NCBI GenBank assembly: GCA_900549495.1
Contig: UROL01000095.1
Coordinates: 1-6,987, forward strand
Direction: 5' to 3'
Length of the DNA: 6,987 bases
DNA from: an uncultured Eubacteriales bacterium
Lineage (GTDB): Bacteria; Bacillota; Clostridia; Oscillospirales; Oscillospiraceae
Part shown: positions 6,575-6,987 of the stretch, piece after piece
Numbering within the stretch: the stretch's first letter is position 1
Layout: every line of letters begins with the position of its first letter
Program-made: the position numbers and the translations under genes
Notes under the pieces: model-generated
What the model was told of the DNA's origin: nothing
Database searches by the model: none
What the model saw: only the letters and a program-made list of their open reading frames with translations

Positions 6575-6589
6575 GGCGGCACTGCCGCC
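6575..6589 (-). repeat. Short hairpin directly after pyrF
   Basis: GGCGGC pairs with GCCGCC around a 3-nt loop immediately after the pyrF stop codon. No T-run follows on the minus strand, so termination is not supported; a 3'-end stabilising hairpin on the pyrF message is possible. Confidence 0.4.
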
Positions 6590-6987
6590 TTAGTCGCAGA
6601 ACTCTGCCAGGCAGCGCTGGTAGGCAGCCACCGGGTCAGCGGCGGCGGTGATGGGTCGACCCACCACAATGTAGTCAGAGCCAATGGCCTTGGCGGCGGC
6701 GGGGGTCATTACCCGCTTCTGGTCGCCTGCGTCGCCGTCGGCGAAGCGAACGCCGGGGGTGACGGTGAGGAAGTCCTTGCCGCAGCGCTGGTGAACCTTA
6801 CCGGCCTCCAGAGGGGAGCAGACAATGCCGTCCAGACCTGCGTTCTTGGCGGTCTCGGCGTAGTGCATCACCACCTGGTCAATGGGGGCGTGAATCATCA
6901 AATCCCGCTCCATGGCCTCCTGGTCGGTGGAGGTCAGCTGGGTGACGGCAATCAGCAGGGGGCGGCTGCCGTCGGGGCGGGTCAGAC
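6590..6987 (-). CDS. pyrF: Orotidine 5'-phosphate decarboxylase, C-terminal part (runs off right edge)
   Basis: It decarboxylates orotidine monophosphate to UMP, the last step of de novo UMP synthesis. The visible 131 residues are the C-terminal part of the barrel, open to the window edge, so the N-terminus with the catalytic Asp/Lys cluster is not shown. Recognisable blocks are RPLLIAVTQLTS near the edge, GLDGIVCSPLEA, LTVTPGVRFADGDAGDQKRV and DYIVVGRPIT (the phosphate-binding part), with a normal end CLAEFCD. These fit the bacterial group 1 PyrF family. An internal ATG at 6913 is not the start, because family-conserved sequence continues upstream of it. It lies upstream of pyrE on the same strand. 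Confidence 0.93.
   Translation of the reverse strand, partial: LTRPDGSRPLLIAVTQLTSTDQEAMERDLMIHAPIDQVVMHYAETAKNAGLDGIVCSPLEAGKVHQRCGKDFLTVTPGVRFADGDAGDQKRVMTPAAAKAIGSDYIVVGRPITAAADPVAAYQRCLAEFCD

Noticed and set aside
6403..6589. PyrR-type attenuator before pyrE
   Set aside because: No PyrR-binding hairpin consensus that I recognise and no terminator T-run follows any of the hairpins on the minus strand.

Overview
The window is a GC-rich chromosomal segment, about 60% G+C by eye, with strong AAGGAG-type ribosome sites, tightly packed operons and sigma-A-like promoters. Together with the family signatures, this suggests an anaerobic Firmicute of the class Clostridia, most likely Oscillospiraceae or a relative. 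That placement is inferred from gene style; no rRNA is present. All the genes look chromosomal. I see no CRISPR array, prophage or complete insertion sequence.

Layout. (1) 1-306, minus strand: the N-terminal part of a zinc-ribbon plus TPR-like protein that runs off the left edge. A near-consensus promoter at 329-357 sits so close that its -10 box covers the first in-frame ATG, so a TTG at 306 is the probable start. (2) 483-4315, plus strand: a tight four-gene operon, proB-proA-proC followed by an aldo/keto reductase with a C-terminal two-cluster 4Fe-4S domain. ProB, ProA and ProC convert glutamate to proline; the reductase's substrate is unknown. (3) 4321-4561: a perfect hairpin, then a tRNA-Leu(UAA) gene with its own extended -10 promoter and a bidirectional terminator. 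(4) 4596-6987, minus strand: the 3' end of a pyrimidine operon, pyrF (partial) - 187-bp gap - pyrE - pyrB, ended by a strong terminator that converges on the tRNA transcript.

The most notable feature is the 360-residue PyrB. After a normal aspartate transcarbamoylase catalytic chain it carries about 50 residues that match the zinc domain of the separate regulatory chain PyrI. The four cysteines have the same spacing as those of E. coli PyrI, but the nucleotide-binding allosteric domain is absent. Other points of interest are the large hairpin flanked by 7-bp direct repeats in the pyrF-pyrE gap, the iron-sulfur aldo/keto reductase embedded in the proline operon, and a ProB that lacks the PUA domain. 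The rest is ordinary housekeeping metabolism, and I found no convincing new multi-gene system inside the window.
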